This document shows positions 15,917 to 17,290 of a DNA stretch of 17,290 nt, piece after piece. Source of the DNA: Anaerotignum sp. (GTDB lineage: Bacteria; Bacillota; Clostridia; Lachnospirales; Anaerotignaceae); contig JAHHTX010000039.1 of assembly GCA_020024255.1 (NCBI GenBank), positions 1 through 17,290 of the forward strand, given 5' to 3'. How positions within the stretch are numbered: position 1 is the stretch's first letter; every line of letters begins with the position of its first letter. The notes under the pieces are model-generated. The model did not search any database, was not told where the DNA came from, and saw only the letters and a program-made list of their open reading frames with translations. The position numbers and the translations under genes were made by a program.

Positions 15917-15966
15917 AAGAAATAAAAAGAAATAAAAAGAAATAAAAAGAAATAAAAAGAAATAAA
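15917..15966 (+). repeat. perfect tandem repeat, five copies of a 10-bp unit
   Basis: AAGAAATAAA is repeated five times without change, starting seven bases after the ATPase stop codon and ending 17 bases before the terminator hairpin. It is in the 3' untranslated region, codes for nothing on this strand and is likely to vary in copy number by slippage. Confidence 0.95.
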
Positions 15967-15983
15967 ATCGTAATGTATCATGT

Positions 15984-16030
15984 ACCACCTATTCTTTTGA
16001 GAATTCTTCTGAGAATGGGTGGTATTTTTA
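15984..16030 (+). terminator. terminator of the cation ATPase gene
   Basis: ACCACCTATTCT (15984-15995) pairs with AGAATGGGTGGT (16012-16023), a 12-bp stem with one G-T pair. The loop can form a further small stem (GAGAATTCTTC region). ATTTTTATATTTT follows. Confidence 0.85.
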
Positions 16031-16082
16031 TATTTTCTATTTATGTAAATATATACCGTCTAAAACAAGGAGGGGGCAAGTA

Positions 16083-16181
16083 ATGGATTTTTTTACACTG
16101 GATTTATCAGTTTTGCATAAAGGGATATGGAAAGTGAGGAGAATTATTAACTATATTTGTGGATTTACTTTAGCATGCTAA
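16083..16181 (+). CDS. possible 32-residue small protein, unrecognised
   Basis: An ATG six bases after an unusually strong ribosome site (AAGGAGGGGG, 16067-16076) opens a frame of 32 codons ending at TAA. The peptide starts MDFFTLDLSVLHKG and ends NYICGFTLAC. The middle (KVRR) is basic and the end is hydrophobic with two cysteines. It lies between the ATPase terminator and the binding-protein promoter. Its last 18 bases overlap that promoter's -35 box and palindrome. No family is recognised. The ribosome site is the main evidence; a decayed gene or a leader peptide are alternatives. Confidence 0.35.
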   Translation: MDFFTLDLSVLHKGIWKVRRIINYICGFTLAC

Positions 16182-16192
16182 CGTAGTATAAT
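16164..16192 (+). promoter_or_regulatory. promoter of the amino acid-binding lipoprotein gene
   Basis: TTTACT (16164-16169) and a perfect TATAAT (16187-16192) are separated by 17 bp. The predicted start, about 16199, gives a leader of some 78 bases containing a small hairpin (AGCATC-AGA-GATGCT, 16213-16227) and a nearly pure purine tract (16230-16260). Confidence 0.65.
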
Positions 16193-16196
16193 ACTA
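16167..16196. promoter_or_regulatory. two adjoining palindromes inside the promoter, likely operator
   Basis: TTAGCATGCTAA (16170-16181) is a perfect 12-bp palindrome filling the spacer between the -35 and -10 boxes; with its flanks (ACT and CGT) 16 of 18 bases match. TAGTATAATACTA (16184-16196) is a perfect inverted repeat with one central base, centred on the -10 box. A dimeric repressor bound here would block RNA polymerase. The factor is not identified. Confidence 0.5.
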
Positions 16197-16276
16197 AACA
16201 ACAAAAGCAAACAGCATCAGAGATGCTCAAAAGAAAAAAAGAAAAAAAGAAGAAAAGAATAGTGGAAGGGGAATGT

Positions 16277-17140
16277 ATGATGAAAAAGTATTTGGCATTA
16301 TTTATGACATTGGTTATGGGGGCAACTGTACTTACAGGCTGCAGCGGAGGTGAACAATCCAAAGATGCAGAAAACAAAGATGCCGCGGCAGCAGGTGACG
16401 CAGGTGAAAGAACAACCCTTACAGTAGGTTTTGATGCAGAGTATCCGCCATACGGTTATCGTGACGAAAACGGAGAATACATCGGCTTTGACCTTGACCT
16501 TGCACAGGAGGTTTGTGACAGAAATGGATGGGAACTGAAAAAACAGCCTATTGACTGGCCCTCCAAAGATATGGAACTGAACAGTGGTACCATCGACTGT
16601 ATTTGGAACGGATTTACCATGACAGGCAGAGAAGAAGAATATACATTTTCTGACCCTTATGTAGATAATGACATTGTTTTCGTTGTTCGTGCAGATTCCG
16701 ATATTCAGACAAAAGAGGATTTGGCAGGCAAAATTGTTATCACACAGGCAGGTTCTTCCGCTTTGACAGCATTGACAAATGAAGAAAACAACGAAGAAAA
16801 TCTGGCATTGGCAAAATCCTTTGCAAAACTGGAACAGACACCGGAATATAATACAGCATTTATGAGTTTGGAATCCGGCAGTGTAGATGCTATTGCCGTA
16901 GACATCGGTGTTGCATTGTATCAGATGAAATCCCGTGGCGACAAATTCCGCAAACTAGATGATATCCTGACAAAAGAGCAGTATGCGATTGCATTTAAGA
17001 AAGGTAATCAGGAACTTTGTGACAAAGTACAGGCAACACTCTATGAAATGTTGGACGACGGCACTTTTGCGGAAATTGTGTCAAAATATGATGATTTCAG
17101 CTTAGACCAGATGGTTTCCCTTGGAAAACAAAAGAAATAA
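16277..17140 (+). CDS. polar amino acid ABC transporter substrate-binding lipoprotein
   Basis: An extracellular, membrane-anchored solute-binding protein of 287 residues (SBP_bac_3 family). It begins with a lipoprotein signal peptide (KKYLALFMTLVMGATVLTGC) with lipobox LTGC and anchor cysteine at 22, then a short Ala/Asp/Lys-rich linker. The fold begins with TLTVGFDAEYPPYGYRDENG. Ligand-pocket segments typical of the family are NGFTMTGREEEYTFSDPY and TQAGSSALTAL. The likely ligand is a polar amino acid or cystine-like compound; which one cannot be said. The ATG at 16277 lies five bases after AAGGGG, and the next ATG at 16280 is equally possible. No permease or ATPase gene follows within the window; a structured repeat comes directly after the stop. 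Confidence 0.93.
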   Translation: MMKKYLALFMTLVMGATVLTGCSGGEQSKDAENKDAAAAGDAGERTTLTVGFDAEYPPYGYRDENGEYIGFDLDLAQEVCDRNGWELKKQPIDWPSKDMELNSGTIDCIWNGFTMTGREEEYTFSDPYVDNDIVFVVRADSDIQTKEDLAGKIVITQAGSSALTALTNEENNEENLALAKSFAKLEQTPEYNTAFMSLESGSVDAIAVDIGVALYQMKSRGDKFRKLDDILTKEQYAIAFKKGNQELCDKVQATLYEMLDDGTFAEIVSKYDDFSLDQMVSLGKQKK

Positions 17141-17155
17141 AAAAGGTCAGGAAAC

Positions 17156-17290
17156 AGAAGAAGCGTGCAGCCACCTGCACGCTTCAGCCTGTCGAAGAAG
17201 CCGTTTTTATCCCTTTTTCGACAATGCGGAAGGGATTGGGAAACGAAGGGTTTCCCAAATGGAATCCGCAATGGGAATTCACTTCCCATG
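17156..17290 (-). repeat. structured intergenic repeat, right copy (runs to the window edge)
   Basis: Several inverted repeats follow one another: GAAGCGTGCAG/CTGCACGCTTC (17160-17185), TGTCGAA/TTCGACA (17190-17223), TGGGAAAC/GTTTCCCA with the outer TGCGGA/TCCGCA (about 17225-17270), and ATGGGAA/TTCCCAT (about 17270-17290). Read on the minus strand, the blocks TTGTCGAA, GGG, GGCTTCTTCGACA and CT, followed by a stable hairpin, parallel 24-90 at the left end. On that strand a T-rich stretch follows about ten bases after the first hairpin, so it may act as a terminator for a minus-strand gene beyond the window. The reading frame across it looks spurious. Confidence 0.45.

Noticed and set aside
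17041..17289. Minus-strand open frame with a GFFDRLKRAGG-like segment
   Set aside because: It runs through the hairpin repeat and into the antisense of the binding-protein gene. The similar reading frame in the left copy of the repeat shows that this is the repeat being translated by chance.
1..17290. CRISPR array, transfer RNA, ribosomal RNA, insertion sequence or phage genes
   Set aside because: I looked for spaced direct repeats, cloverleaf-like and rRNA-like sequence, and transposase or integrase motifs, and saw none. The only tandem repeat is the 10-bp unit at 15917-15966, which has no spacers.

Overview
The window looks like a chromosomal segment of an anaerobic Firmicute of the class Clostridia, probably Lachnospirales-like. 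The reasons are the gene types (a very large 2-hydroxyacyl-CoA dehydratase/activase fusion protein, a clostridial thiSFGH set with the short type of ThiF), strong GGAGG ribosome binding sites, AT-rich intergenic DNA and three classical Firmicute riboswitches. The genus cannot be fixed from the sequence alone.

Layout from left to right. (1) 1-95: a structured intergenic repeat ending in a rho-independent terminator for a gene left of the window. (2) 166-5270, plus strand: a TetR/AcrR-family regulator with a good palindromic operator at its own promoter, overlapping by 11 bases a 1434-residue protein with two activase ATPase modules and two dehydratase-like modules, then a two-way terminator. 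(3) 5265-8969, minus strand: a thiamin thiazole operon, thiS-thiF-thiG-thiH-tenI, behind a TPP riboswitch with its own terminator and promoter. (4) 9094-12907, minus strand: a riboflavin operon, ribD-ribE-ribBA-ribH, behind an FMN riboswitch with terminator and promoter. (5) 13041-16030, plus strand: a P2-type cation ATPase behind a yybP-ykoY (manganese) riboswitch, followed by a perfect five-copy 10-bp tandem repeat and a terminator. (6) 16083-17140, plus strand: a possible 32-residue small protein, a promoter region full of palindromes, and a lipoprotein of the polar amino acid ABC transporter binding-protein family. (7) 17156-17290: a second, inverted copy of the repeat seen at the left end.

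How the parts work together. The minus-strand half is cofactor supply: the rib genes make riboflavin from GTP and ribulose 5-phosphate under FMN control. The thi genes make the thiazole phosphate of thiamin under TPP control. The last thi gene looks like TenI (thiazole tautomerase), not ThiE, so the coupling enzyme and ThiC/ThiD must be elsewhere. The ATPase riboswitch, together with membrane residues that suggest a single ion site, points to Mn2+ (or Mn2+/Ca2+) export. The least understood part is the TetR plus four-module iron-sulfur protein unit: its family is widespread in anaerobes but, as far as I know, has no established reaction.
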